64,000 nt of DNA, from positions 1 to 64,000 of the forward strand of contig DJMA01000011.1 in assembly GCA_002436415.1 (NCBI GenBank), in the 5' to 3' direction. Position 1 is the stretch's first letter. Each line of letters opens with the position of its first letter. A program made the position numbers and the translations under genes. Shown here in pieces: positions 42,531 through 50,896 of this stretch. Origin of the DNA: Bdellovibrionaceae bacterium UBA6502 (GTDB taxonomy: Bacteria; Bdellovibrionota; Bdellovibrionia; Bdellovibrionales; UBA840). The notes under the pieces were generated by a model, which saw only the letters and a program-made list of their open reading frames with translations, had not been told where the DNA came from and ran no database searches.

Positions 42531-42640
42531 CTAGACCAGGGTCTGGACGCAAGGCCCCTAAAGGTCTAGTATTATTCGTAAAACTTAAGTCTTAAGACCT
42601 AAGTACCGAGAAAAAATAAAATTTCTTCGGTTTTTTTTAA
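42531..42640 (+). ncRNA. Structured leader or small RNA upstream of the ECF sigma gene
   Basis: CTAGACC (42531-42537) can pair with GGTCTAG (42563-42569). The overlapping AGGTCT (42562-42567) can instead pair with AGACCT (42595-42600), so two exclusive folds exist. Inside the first fold lie CCAG-GGT-CTGG and then ACGCAAGGCC, giving GGACGCAAGGCC, one base from the c-di-GMP-I riboswitch core GGACGCAAAGCC. The flanking GCAAA and tetraloop-receptor parts of that class are not found. A strong terminator ends the region. TATATT at 42505-42510 is a possible -10 box. Confidence 0.5.
42606..42638 (+). terminator. Intrinsic terminator in the leader of the ECF sigma gene
   Basis: CCGAGAAA pairs with TTTCTTCGG (one bulged T) and is followed by eight T. 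It lies 44 bases before the sigma-factor ATG, so it either attenuates that gene or ends a separate small RNA. Confidence 0.8.
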
Positions 42641-42681
42641 CCTTTTTGGAGGTTCACCTAGTCTAAGGGACGGTTGCTATT

Positions 42682-43293
42682 ATGAGAGCGGATTTAGAAT
42701 TAGTGCAACAAGTTAAAGAAGGAGACCAGCTAGCTTATTCAGAGTTAGTGAAAAGGCATCAAAAGGTGTTGTTTCGGGTTGTCCTTAAGTTCTGCAGAGA
42801 CATGGATCTGGCAGAGGACGTGTTGCAGGAGTCCTTTATCAAGGCTTACCAGAAGATCCACCAGTTTGAGGGTAGATCTTCTTTTAAGAGTTGGTTGTTC
42901 CGCATAGCGATTAATACGGCCAAGAATAAGCTTCGGTCGCTACGTTCTGAGCAGGTGAGTATCGATGATGTTCAAGTGTCCATGAATGCAGAGGCTGAAA
43001 GTGGATTGTTACAAGAGGCAGTACAAAAAAGGCTCACGGAGGAAATAGAGCAGCTGCCAAGCAAGCAAAAAACTGCGGTTTTATTGCGTGTTTACGAGGA
43101 TTTAAGTTTTAAGGAGATTGCACAGATTATGGATTGTCCATACGACACTGCAAAAGCAAATTACCGCCATGGTTTAATGAAGCTAAAGGCTTCAATGGGT
43201 GGTGATGAACTCCTGAGTAACTGGCTGAAATTCAATGATGAAGAAGCCCACATCCAAGAGACTAACAACAACAAGATCAAATATGATCACTGA
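42682..43293 (+). CDS. ECF (RpoE-type) RNA polymerase sigma factor
   Basis: 203 residues with region 2 (about 10-80: DMDLAEDVLQESFIKAYQKI and SSFKSWLFRIAINTAKNKLR) and region 4 (about 120-175: LPSKQKTAVLLRVYEDLSFKEIAQIM as helix-turn-helix). Family knowledge says it directs polymerase to envelope-stress promoters when its anti-sigma is cleaved. The next three genes encode a membrane anti-sigma-like protein, a CpxP/Spy-like protein and a small exported protein, giving a stress module. AAGGGA about 11 bases upstream is a weak site. A terminator in the leader suggests control before initiation. Confidence 0.93.
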   Translation: MRADLELVQQVKEGDQLAYSELVKRHQKVLFRVVLKFCRDMDLAEDVLQESFIKAYQKIHQFEGRSSFKSWLFRIAINTAKNKLRSLRSEQVSIDDVQVSMNAEAESGLLQEAVQKRLTEEIEQLPSKQKTAVLLRVYEDLSFKEIAQIMDCPYDTAKANYRHGLMKLKASMGGDELLSNWLKFNDEEAHIQETNNNKIKYDH

Positions 43294-43301
43294 GGCGAAC
43301 T

Positions 43302-43871
43302 ATGGGGCATGATTTTAAAAGCAAAATTGCGAACGAAGAAAAATGGATTGATTATCTCGAAGGTGAGCTAGAACCTTCCTTAGCGGAAGATTTTGAGCGC
43401 ATCTTAGATGGAGATGAAGAAGCAAAGAAGCTGGTACATGATTATCAGTCGGTAAAAGCTTTTATGGAAAAAAATGAACCTGTTTTCGAAATTGAGAACG
43501 AGGACTTATTTTTCGATAAAATGCACGACAAGATCATGGCAGACATTAAAGATACAACACCGCAAAAGGTGATTAATCCTGGTTTTGGCAAAAAACAGGT
43601 GGGATACTTTTTAGCGGCAATTTTTGTTGGCGTACTCTCATTAAGTGCAATAATGGATGTAGTTAAGCCGAACAAAAATACGAATATAGATCAGGTGGCA
43701 AAGCTAGATTTTAAGCAGATGATCAAAGGCGCACAGATTGATGACTTGAGTAGTGTGCAAGATACAGTGTTTAGCCACGAATCTGATATGGATTTCATGA
43801 TGGATCGCCATGAGGAGGTCGTTGATGAAATGTCGAAAGAAGATTTTGAAAAACTGATGGGACAGTTTTAA
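43302..43871 (+). CDS. Membrane anti-sigma factor-like protein
   Basis: 189 residues: a cytoplasmic N-terminal helical part (about 10-95, with WIDYLEGELEPSLAEDFERIL as in zinc-less anti-sigma domains), one membrane helix (about 100-120, VGYFLAAIFVGVLSLSA) and a short acidic exported part. It starts 8 bp after the ECF sigma gene. That order, topology and size identify it as the likely inhibitor of the sigma factor. The characteristic HxxxCxxC zinc motif is absent. Confidence 0.8.
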   Translation: MGHDFKSKIANEEKWIDYLEGELEPSLAEDFERILDGDEEAKKLVHDYQSVKAFMEKNEPVFEIENEDLFFDKMHDKIMADIKDTTPQKVINPGFGKKQVGYFLAAIFVGVLSLSAIMDVVKPNKNTNIDQVAKLDFKQMIKGAQIDDLSSVQDTVFSHESDMDFMMDRHEEVVDEMSKEDFEKLMGQF

Positions 43872-43901
43872 ATATTTTGTTGGGGGCTCTTAAGGAGAAG
43901 C

Positions 43902-44390
43902 ATGATGAAGAGTACAAGATTTTGGCTCCAAGCGACACTAGTAACTTTCGTGAGTTTTTGTTTGCTCACAGCGAATGCCGGTGACAAAGGTCGCAAACGT
44001 CTGGAAGAATTATTTATATGGAAGGTAAGTGATATTTTAGAACTTACATCGGAACAAGATAGTGAGTTTCGAAGTATCATCGAAGACCTAAACCAAAAAA
44101 AGTTACAAGCTAACATTGATATGCGAGCTAGTATCAGAGCGATTGAAAAAGCTGAAAAGAAAGAGGTCCAGATTAAGTTGATCGAAGCCTATAAAAAACA
44201 GCTAAACGCTTATTTGGCAGTACAAAAAGAAGAGTTAGACCGCTTGGAAGATTTATTTGGATCTGAAAAGTTGGCGAAATATTTAGTCGTAAAGTCTAAA
44301 CTTACGCAAAACCTAAAGGTTTTAATGGGGAATAATGGGGAAACTAAGGTTAAGAAACTAGCTAAGCCTGAGGTCGAGTTAGAAAATTAA
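43902..44390 (+). CDS. Periplasmic CpxP/Spy-like protein
   Basis: A signal peptide (residues 1-26, ending LLTANA) precedes about 135 helical residues. LELTSEQDSEFRSIIEDL is an LTxxQ-type helix as in CpxP, Spy and heavy-metal sensor proteins, which act as periplasmic chaperones or stress sensors. AAGGAG lies about 6 bases upstream of a double ATG (43902 or 43905). It follows the anti-sigma gene, so it probably belongs to the same envelope-stress operon, as target or feedback sensor. Confidence 0.75.
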   Translation: MMKSTRFWLQATLVTFVSFCLLTANAGDKGRKRLEELFIWKVSDILELTSEQDSEFRSIIEDLNQKKLQANIDMRASIRAIEKAEKKEVQIKLIEAYKKQLNAYLAVQKEELDRLEDLFGSEKLAKYLVVKSKLTQNLKVLMGNNGETKVKKLAKPEVELEN

Positions 44391-44444
44391 TTTTAACCGA
44401 AACTATAAGTTCTATTGTCATATAAGTGAAGAGGGAGTGCACCA

Positions 44445-44474
44445 CCTCCAGACCGAAACAATCACTCTGGGAGG
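44445..44474 (+). promoter_or_regulatory. Hairpin that could hide a ribosome-binding site
   Basis: CCTCCAG (44445-44451) can pair with CTGGGAGG (44467-44474, one bulged G). The second arm contains the ribosome-binding site of the small exported protein starting at 44480. Opening of the hairpin would allow translation. Confidence 0.5.
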
Positions 44475-44479
44475 GGACT

Positions 44480-44692
44480 ATGACAAAATTTATTTTAAGT
44501 TTATTTGCTTTTGCACTTATTTTTACTTTCGCTCGTGCTGGTGAAAACAACGTAACAAGAAAACCGAATTCAGATTTTACTCAAGAATATCAATCTCTAT
44601 TGAACAAAAATGAAGTAGAGAAAGCGGAGAAAGACCGAAGATGGGCCGAACACCAACGATATCTTCAGCTCATTGACAGAGGCGGAAATTAA
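44480..44692 (+). CDS. Small exported protein of the sigma-factor operon
   Basis: 70 residues from ATG 44480, chosen because GGGAGG lies about 6 bases upstream and because it exposes a signal peptide (MTKFILSLFAFALIFTFARA). The mature part is only about 50 residues, highly charged and helical (NEVEKAEKDRRWAEHQRYLQ). An open extension to 44426 lacks signals. Last gene before a strong terminator. Function unknown. Confidence 0.65.
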   Translation: MTKFILSLFAFALIFTFARAGENNVTRKPNSDFTQEYQSLLNKNEVEKAEKDRRWAEHQRYLQLIDRGGN

Positions 44693-44724
44693 TAAATAAT
44701 TTCCCCTACTTTCGGTAAAAAAGA

Positions 44725-44751
44725 AAACCAGCCTCTAAGGCTGGTTTTTTG
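44725..44751 (+). terminator. Intrinsic terminator of the sigma-factor operon
   Basis: AAACCAGCC-TCTAA-GGCTGGTTT, a 9-bp perfect stem followed by T-rich sequence. Confidence 0.9.
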
Positions 44752-44936
44752 TTTTTAAATACAATCTTTGTCAAAATCTAGAGTTGTTTTTATTTAAGAA
44801 AATGAAATCTTGAACAATGGTAAAACGACACAAACAAAAAAATTTTTATCCAGTTTTGGCTTAGCCATTGGCAAGAGATTATAGTGAGTAAATGATGATG
44901 AATGGGACTAATTAGCAAAGGATTGTAACTTAAGCT

Positions 44937-45827
44937 CTACCTAACTTTGGGGCTAAAGTTTTTCATGACATGCTCTGCTACCGGATTTTCAATGGTTCTT
45001 TGTGCACTCACTAGAAAGTACTCTTCGTAAACTCCAGGTAACATACCAAGCTTTATGATTTTCTTTTCTTTTATATAAGGTTTGGCAGCAAAGTCCGGTT
45101 CAACAATCAAACCTAAGCCATTGGTAGCTAATAACTTTTGAACAGCGGTGTCCTGGGTGTCTACAAACAGCTTGCAAAGGATTTTATTTTCCTGAAAAAA
45201 ATGTTCCACGTCGTGACGTAATTTACTATGCGGAGTTGGTAAAATTACTTCTTCACCGTTTAGGCTGTGGGGAAAATTTCGTTTTAAGTACTTATATTTT
45301 TCATGACCATAAACACCAATTGGAGCTTTACCGATACTACGTAAGACAATTTTATCACTTTCTTGCCCTAGTAGGTGGTGATTTGTGATCGCTAAATCTA
45401 GTGAACTAGCTAGTAGGTGTCTGAGTAGTTCTTCTCCTGAACCGTCAATGGCAGTTACCTTACATTGGTCAAATTTTCGAATTTCTTGAATGAGTTTAAC
45501 CACTAAACTTTTTGGGATACTATCCATTGCGCCTACCTTTACATGAGGGCGTAAGGTGAAGGATTGGTCTTTTAAAACTTCGGTTAGCTCTTGTCCCAAA
45601 CTAAAGATCTCATTGGCGTATTTTAGGGCTGCTTTACCAGCTTCCGTTAAAACTAGTTTTCTGTTTTTTCTTTCAAACAAGGCCTGGCCAAAGCTTTCTT
45701 CTAAGTTTTTAAGCTGTGAGGAAAGGGCCGGTTGACCAACCAAAAGTTTTTCAGATGCTTTAGAGATACTTCCCTCTGTTGCAATGGTTTTAAAATACAT
45801 TAGGTGATGATAATTTAACCAAGCCAT
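44937..45827 (-). CDS. LysR-family regulator, NhaR-like
   Basis: A LysR-type DNA-binding regulator. The winged helix-turn-helix is at residues 1-65 (LNYHHLMYFKTIATEGSISKASEKL, then QPALSSQLKNLEESFGQALFER), with the NYHHLMYF opening typical of NhaR, the regulator of Na+/H+ antiporter genes. The effector-binding domain covers the rest. AAGGAA is about 7 bases before the chosen ATG at 45827; an open extension reaches 45848. No nhaA-type gene is next to it, so the target is unclear. Confidence 0.88.
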   Translation of the reverse strand: MAWLNYHHLMYFKTIATEGSISKASEKLLVGQPALSSQLKNLEESFGQALFERKNRKLVLTEAGKAALKYANEIFSLGQELTEVLKDQSFTLRPHVKVGAMDSIPKSLVVKLIQEIRKFDQCKVTAIDGSGEELLRHLLASSLDLAITNHHLLGQESDKIVLRSIGKAPIGVYGHEKYKYLKRNFPHSLNGEEVILPTPHSKLRHDVEHFFQENKILCKLFVDTQDTAVQKLLATNGLGLIVEPDFAAKPYIKEKKIIKLGMLPGVYEEYFLVSAQRTIENPVAEHVMKNFSPKVR

Positions 45828-46216
45828 AGTAATTCCTTTTTTATTCACTAGGGAATCAATCTAGTTCATACTTTCATAAAATCAAAGTATTCATTTGAAT
45901 TTATCTATTTTTATTAAGTTATAAAATAGAATATTGTTTCTCCACTGCTTCCATCCCCCCCCTCAAATTAAGTGGGAGCAGCCCCCCAAAAAGTGGATTT
46001 TAGGAGATTTGCCATTTTTAAATCTCCTGGTTCTCGAGTCTATAGTCATGGATGACTATCAGATTTCGGAAAATCCTGAGTCAGATTTTTAAATAACGAA
46101 ATTGCTAAATGGGTAAAAGGGCCGCTTTCCTAGCTAAATAAATTTTAATGCTTTGATCAAAATATTTTATGCTCAAGTCGCAATATAAGGGCAAATGACC
46201 CGTAATTGGACTAAAG
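45828..46216. other. Intergenic region with two strong inverted repeats
   Basis: AGGAGATTT (46002-46010) pairs with AAATCTCCT (46020-46028), a 9-bp stem with a nine-base loop. ATAGTCAT (46042-46049) and ATGACTAT (46052-46059) form a second repeat with a 2-base centre. C-rich and G-rich tracts lie at about 45954-45990. No gene is apparent; a small RNA or operators are possible. Confidence 0.45.
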
Positions 46217-47791
46217 TTGTATCAAAATTATACCGATGTGAAGCTAGGAAAGAAATTAGGGGGCCGGTTGAAGCTTAAGAGTCCAAGAAAAATGTTGTGC
46301 ATTTTCTTTGCTTTATTTTTTCTAGTTTTTGCATTTCAAAATTGTGGAAGAATCGAAGTAACAGAAAAGCAAATAGAAGAGTCGGTCTCTTTAGAAGTAC
46401 CTAGTGTGCTAGATGTTTCCTTAAACAAACAATTCATAATTGAATACGAAAGAAATACTCCGGTGGATTTTCAAATTCCATTAGAGGAGGAATCGGCTGG
46501 TTTGGCCAGTGTATCCTTGGACGAAGAGCAAACTCTGCTCAGCTCTTTGACCCAGTTGAATGCAGTTATTGAAATCGCACAGAATAGTTTCTTGATCACT
46601 TACACTCCGGCGAATGGTATTTTGGGAGAAGACTTTTCGAAGCTTTATTTAAAGAGTTTAAGCGGGGAGCTAGTTGAAATTGAGTTAATCTTTCGTCCTT
46701 TAAATAATCAGGAAGAGCTTCCTACCAAGAAGGCATTAATTTATGGTCCTAGTAGTGAAGAAAGAGTTTATTTTCAACAAAAACTTTTAGGTTATGAAGC
46801 CCCTGAACTTGGTGAAATTTTCAACAAGTGGCCTCGTTTTGCCGGAACAAAATACTTTTTAAATATCGATGAAGTAGATCGTAACAATCCTCTAGCCTAT
46901 TGTATGAGTGAGAAAGACTCTAATACAGGAAGGTTTACGAGTACTACGGATCCTGAGGGAAATCCAGTACCAGACCCAGGAAGTAATAATGTATGTAATG
47001 CCTCGGAAGATTTTTTAGCTATGGCCTGGTCCCTAGTTGGAGACCCGTCTAGAGTCATTTGTGTTGCCAACAGTGGTAGAGTGACCGGTTTTTTAAGCCC
47101 GTTAGATTTTGAATACTATACTCATGAGGCGGTTTTAACTTCTACGAATCGAGATGATGACAGAATTGGTATTGTCATTGCTGCACGTACAGATGCTGGA
47201 GGTAAGCTACATGTGCTTGAAGCAACTAGAACGCAAGGGGGCACACAGCCTGGCTTAGGCTGGGGTATTCTTTACTATGTTGATGGTGTCACAAAGAAAA
47301 TCATCGATGAAAAAAGTGTGGGCGGTATTTTTAAAAATAGTGGCCCCGCTGGCTCTAATGATGGATGGAGTGGTAAAAGAACTTTGGTTAGAGTGGTTCG
47401 GGATGCAAATATAATCAAAGCAAGCACAAGTGAGTGGTTCATGGCAGGGGAGATACCAAGTATCTCAGAAGAAAGTCTGATTGAAATTGATCTAAACGAT
47501 GAATCTCTGGGTTTAGAGTTTTTTAAAGGGCCTGGTGCCTATGGGTATTCGAGTTTTAGTCAATACTTCTCAGAGTTTACAGACATTAAATTTAGCACAG
47601 GAAACTCAGGAACCTATTTGTACGATTTGAGCACTAGTTCTGTTTATGAGAGGCAGTTAGAAGGTGACTTTAAAGAGCGAACAGATATTGATCTTTATAC
47701 TCATCTTGGAACTCCAAGAGTCATAACCAATCCAGACACGGGTAAAAAGTTTTTTCTACGTAGTGATAGAACCTACGAAGAAGTGGATTAA
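46217..47791 (+). CDS. Large lipoprotein with an FQNC lipobox
   Basis: 524 residues. A charged leader precedes a hydrophobic run (about 27-41) and FAFQNCGR, giving lipidation at Cys43. The FQNC form is unusual generally but common, to my knowledge, in Bdellovibrionales lipoproteins. The mature part begins with a Glu-rich linker, then an Ig-like or beta region (about 60-160) and a larger domain (170-510) without a family I can name. The TTG start at 46217 has GGAC upstream; GTG at 46238 or ATG at 46292 are possible. The stop overlaps the stop of the convergent barrel gene through TTAA. Confidence 0.7.
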   Translation: MYQNYTDVKLGKKLGGRLKLKSPRKMLCIFFALFFLVFAFQNCGRIEVTEKQIEESVSLEVPSVLDVSLNKQFIIEYERNTPVDFQIPLEEESAGLASVSLDEEQTLLSSLTQLNAVIEIAQNSFLITYTPANGILGEDFSKLYLKSLSGELVEIELIFRPLNNQEELPTKKALIYGPSSEERVYFQQKLLGYEAPELGEIFNKWPRFAGTKYFLNIDEVDRNNPLAYCMSEKDSNTGRFTSTTDPEGNPVPDPGSNNVCNASEDFLAMAWSLVGDPSRVICVANSGRVTGFLSPLDFEYYTHEAVLTSTNRDDDRIGIVIAARTDAGGKLHVLEATRTQGGTQPGLGWGILYYVDGVTKKIIDEKSVGGIFKNSGPAGSNDGWSGKRTLVRVVRDANIIKASTSEWFMAGEIPSISEESLIEIDLNDESLGLEFFKGPGAYGYSSFSQYFSEFTDIKFSTGNSGTYLYDLSTSSVYERQLEGDFKERTDIDLYTHLGTPRVITNPDTGKKFFLRSDRTYEEVD

Positions 47792-48999
47792 AATCCATAC
47801 TCAATACTTAGACTGGTGAATCCACTTTCCATAGGATCATCACCTTCAATTTTTAAGTTTTCTATTTGGATTTTACTTTTCCAGTTTTTAGCAAATGAAA
47901 AATTCTTTAGGCTAAGGATTAGATTTAGTTTATTTCCTTCGATTTCAGAACTAAAGGGTTTGCTATAAGAGATAGCCATGTTCAAATTTAGCAATTTAAA
48001 AGCTCTGTTGAAGCCAAAGATAAGCATTGGTGCTTCATAATCAATAGTAGTTAAGCCCTGACTCGTCGAAAAAGACAAACTCTCGAAACCCACTCCAGAA
48101 TAAAGTGACTTAGTGAAAAAGTAATTTCCTTCTAAGTTGATACCAAGATATTTAGGTGACTCTTGTTCTCCCGTTTGTGACTTACTTAAAAGAAATTGAC
48201 CACCAATCTTTGCCTGCAAATTATCAGTAAAAGAGTGACTGAAATTTGCATCAATTAAAGTAAAAAGGGACGAATCACTTTCAGAAGCCTGGCTGTGAGA
48301 TAATTGGGAGAACCTTAGGCCTACATAGAAAGAGGGGGCTTTATCATGTTCCGCTAATTTGATTAGCTCAGTATAATTTAAACTTAGACCGAGCTTTTTT
48401 CTTTTGCTTCCCCATGCAATCTTACTGTCTTTATGTTGTTCGTTGATAATGATATTAAAAAGCTTCCAACGGCTTCCTTTACCTGAAGATTCGAAAAGAT
48501 TACTCCCATACCATATGGCCGAGGCATCCATTGAGAAATGCAGGTTTAGTTTGTCATTTTGTTTTGAAAAAACGCAGTACAATCCAGCGAAAGCGTTTGA
48601 GCTTGTTTTGACCAGTTTTCTAATTTTGAGTCCATCTTTTTTACAAGATTCGTGAATGATTAAAAAGTTAGGAGTAGATGCTGAGCGCAGTTTCAAGCTT
48701 TGGGTTTTATTGTTTTTATATTTTATTAAAATTATTCCATTTGAGCCAGGTACATTTAAAGTACTTTTGTCGGAAATAACTGGGTAAGTCTCTCCGTTTG
48801 TTTTAAAAATGGCTTTTTTGATTTGATTGGCTTTTGGAAATTTAAAATTAATATGGATTTGGTGTTTAGTTTTGTTTTTGATAAATATCAGTTTTCCGCT
48901 AATTTTTTTTGAATTAAGCTTTAATAAGATCTCATTTGCCATCAGATTTGGACTTACAAAGAACGTGCATAAAAATAGGAGAGCGAAAGCATTCTTCAA
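47788..48999 (-). CDS. Outer-membrane beta-barrel protein of the MotAB-like operon
   Basis: 403 residues with a signal peptide (1-21, ending LMANE). The N-terminal 100 residues look like a periplasmic beta domain. The last 220 residues alternate polar and hydrophobic strands (FYVGLRFSQL, FTLIDANFSHSF, LQAKIGGQFLLS, YLGINLEGNYFF) and the chain ends in SLSIEYGF; a final Phe is the outer-membrane barrel signature. Its ATG overlaps the stop of the MotB-like gene (ATGA), so it is translationally coupled to the inner-membrane motor proteins. I recognise no named porin family. Confidence 0.72.
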   Translation of the reverse strand: MKNAFALLFLCTFFVSPNLMANEILLKLNSKKISGKLIFIKNKTKHQIHINFKFPKANQIKKAIFKTNGETYPVISDKSTLNVPGSNGIILIKYKNNKTQSLKLRSASTPNFLIIHESCKKDGLKIRKLVKTSSNAFAGLYCVFSKQNDKLNLHFSMDASAIWYGSNLFESSGKGSRWKLFNIIINEQHKDSKIAWGSKRKKLGLSLNYTELIKLAEHDKAPSFYVGLRFSQLSHSQASESDSSLFTLIDANFSHSFTDNLQAKIGGQFLLSKSQTGEQESPKYLGINLEGNYFFTKSLYSGVGFESLSFSTSQGLTTIDYEAPMLIFGFNRAFKLLNLNMAISYSKPFSSEIEGNKLNLILSLKNFSFAKNWKSKIQIENLKIEGDDPMESGFTSLSIEYGF

Positions 49000-50033
49000 T
49001 CTAGCCTCTCCACTTTGTAGTCTTTATCGATCGAAAAGCGAAGACTTCGTTTACTATTTCTAGGGTCAATTTTCATTTGAGGAAATTCAATAAGGCCTTT
49101 TTTAGTAGAGATGTTCCCTCCAACCAGTGCTGGCTTAGGATTATCGTACTGACCGTATAGCTGGATATCTACTTTGTAAATCCCTGGGCTTAATTCTTTT
49201 TGTTGCCATAACTCGGCTCCTGGCCCCTGTCGTGAATCTAAAACGAATTCACCTTTCACTTTAGGGTTCTTTCTATTTTTAAAATCAAAGACAGCACCTT
49301 CAGGTGTTGTGATAGAAAGATCAATGTCATGCTTTTCAGTTGTCCAGTAAACTAAAACAGAGAGATGTTTATCATTGTTTGCAGCTTGAGAGGAGGAGGC
49401 TTTTGAGTCTTCTTTTTTTGTATTAGGAGACTGATTCTTAGCCTCCATTGCTTTCAATTCTTTTTTTAACTCAGCGATGTTTAAATTTTTCTTTTTGATT
49501 TCAGAGCTAAAGTGTTCTGTTATTTTCTTAATCTCTGATTTGTTAACGAATTTTTCTTGCTCTTTTTTAACAGTGAGTTCTTTAGAGACAGCCAAGTATT
49601 TATCTTCAAGTTCAATCACTTTGGTTTCTAGCTTTAGAATTTCTTCCTTTTGCTTTTCAATGTTTTGATTTAGGCCTTCAATCTCTTGCACGTAGGATTT
49701 TTCAACGGGTTGTTCATTGCCTTTACCCTGATCTGGATTTTCTAAAGGAGTGTCGTTTTTTAAAGTTTGCCCATCACCATCAAGGGACTTGTTAAAATCA
49801 CCGATGGCCAGGCTTTTAACGGAGGTTTCAAATTTGTGACGTTCCTCTAAGCTTAGGGCATATAGGATAATAAAAAAACCAAACAAGAGTGTCATAAGGT
49901 CAGAGTAGGAGAGTAGCCAACTTTCATTAAGTTGAACATCATCCTCACTATCATCGTCATCATCGCTAAGTAGGTAGCGTTTACGACTGATTTTTCTTTG
50001 CCTTTTTAATTCCTCTAAGTCCTCAGCTTCCAT
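48996..50033 (-). CDS. MotB-like proton-channel protein with a DUF2135-like C-terminal domain
   Basis: 345 residues. After an acidic N-terminus, WLLSYSDLMTLLFGFFIILYAL (39-60) is the MotB transmembrane segment with the proton-carrying Asp at 45. Residues about 115-205 form a coiled coil. MotB proteins normally end in an OmpA-like peptidoglycan-binding domain, but here residues 222-345 read VLVYWTTEKHDIDLSITTPEG, GEFVLDSRQGPGAEL and PGIYKVDIQLYGQY, the pattern of DUF2135 (YfaP-like beta sandwich). It starts 2 bp after the MotA-like gene and overlaps the barrel gene. Confidence 0.85.
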   Translation of the reverse strand: MEAEDLEELKRQRKISRKRYLLSDDDDDSEDDVQLNESWLLSYSDLMTLLFGFFIILYALSLEERHKFETSVKSLAIGDFNKSLDGDGQTLKNDTPLENPDQGKGNEQPVEKSYVQEIEGLNQNIEKQKEEILKLETKVIELEDKYLAVSKELTVKKEQEKFVNKSEIKKITEHFSSEIKKKNLNIAELKKELKAMEAKNQSPNTKKEDSKASSSQAANNDKHLSVLVYWTTEKHDIDLSITTPEGAVFDFKNRKNPKVKGEFVLDSRQGPGAELWQQKELSPGIYKVDIQLYGQYDNPKPALVGGNISTKKGLIEFPQMKIDPRNSKRSLRFSIDKDYKVERLD

Positions 50034-50035
50034 AC

Positions 50036-50896
50036 TTATCCTTGGCCAGAACTTTTTTGAATGACAGTTTCTTCTTCATCCTCATCTAATAGGATCTCAA
50101 GGTTTTTGTTTTTATTTACCGACATTTGTAAATCGGATAGTTCGATTCTTTGATCTAAAGGCAGAAGACTTCGTAACTTCCTAGTGAGTGTATGTGCGGA
50201 CTCATTGTTTTTGATAAGAATTAGTCCTTCCACAATTAAGTTTCTCATCTCTTCATCTTCTTTATTTACTCGGTTGGTTAAGTCAGCTAAAGGTAGAATC
50301 AGCATATTTGCGACAGCAACACCCCAAAACGTAGTTAGAAGAGCGATGGCCATACCTTGTCCAATGATTTCTTTACCTGCGTTCCCTAGATTCATAAGCA
50401 TCGCAATGATTCCTGTAACTGAACCTAATAGTCCAAAAGCCGGAGGGAACTTAGCTAGAGTAACTAGGGTGTGATAGTCTTTATGGTAAGTTTTCTTAAA
50501 AGCTTTGGTTCGTGACTTTAAAACGTATTCGTAATCATCTATGTCCAGACTTTTGTCTTGCATGATTGTGTAACCCTCAGACAGAAGCTTGTGAGAGTAG
50601 TTGGTTCTTAGCACTTCTTGGCCAGCTTGGATATTTGATGCTATCTCAATCATGTCTTTGATAACTCGACGGTAATCCACTTTACTTTTTTTAATCATTC
50701 GATTTACAAAGATCTTTCCGATTCTTTTGGCCCTATCCATGGGAAAGGCAATGAAGAATGCGGCTATAGTACCACCAACTACTAGGATGATTGAGGATAG
50801 ATTTAGGATCATTTCTTTAGCTGGAAGCTCGTTAATCGCGCCATAGTACACAGTTAAAAGAAGCAGTCCAATTCCAAATAAAGATGTTAAATTCAT
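50036..50896 (-). CDS. MotA-like stator / proton-channel protein
   Basis: 286 residues with four membrane helices (about 1-20, 30-50, 150-172, 182-205). Family motifs are intact: PPAFGLLGSVTGIIAMLMNLG (about 152) and GQGMAIALLTTFWGVAVANMLILPLADL (about 180), including the prolines that shape the MotA-MotB channel. The cytoplasmic loop is of MotA length rather than ExbB or TolQ. GGAGGAG precedes the ATG. First of a three-gene operon with the MotB-like and barrel genes; no flagellar genes are nearby. Confidence 0.9.
   Translation of the reverse strand: MNLTSLFGIGLLLLTVYYGAINELPAKEMILNLSSIILVVGGTIAAFFIAFPMDRAKRIGKIFVNRMIKKSKVDYRRVIKDMIEIASNIQAGQEVLRTNYSHKLLSEGYTIMQDKSLDIDDYEYVLKSRTKAFKKTYHKDYHTLVTLAKFPPAFGLLGSVTGIIAMLMNLGNAGKEIIGQGMAIALLTTFWGVAVANMLILPLADLTNRVNKEDEEMRNLIVEGLILIKNNESAHTLTRKLRSLLPLDQRIELSDLQMSVNKNKNLEILLDEDEEETVIQKSSGQG

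Noticed and set aside
47788..50896. Zorya-type anti-phage system for the MotA/MotB-like pair
   Set aside because: ZorB keeps an OmpA-like domain and is followed by helicase or nuclease genes; here there is a DUF2135-like domain and a barrel gene instead.
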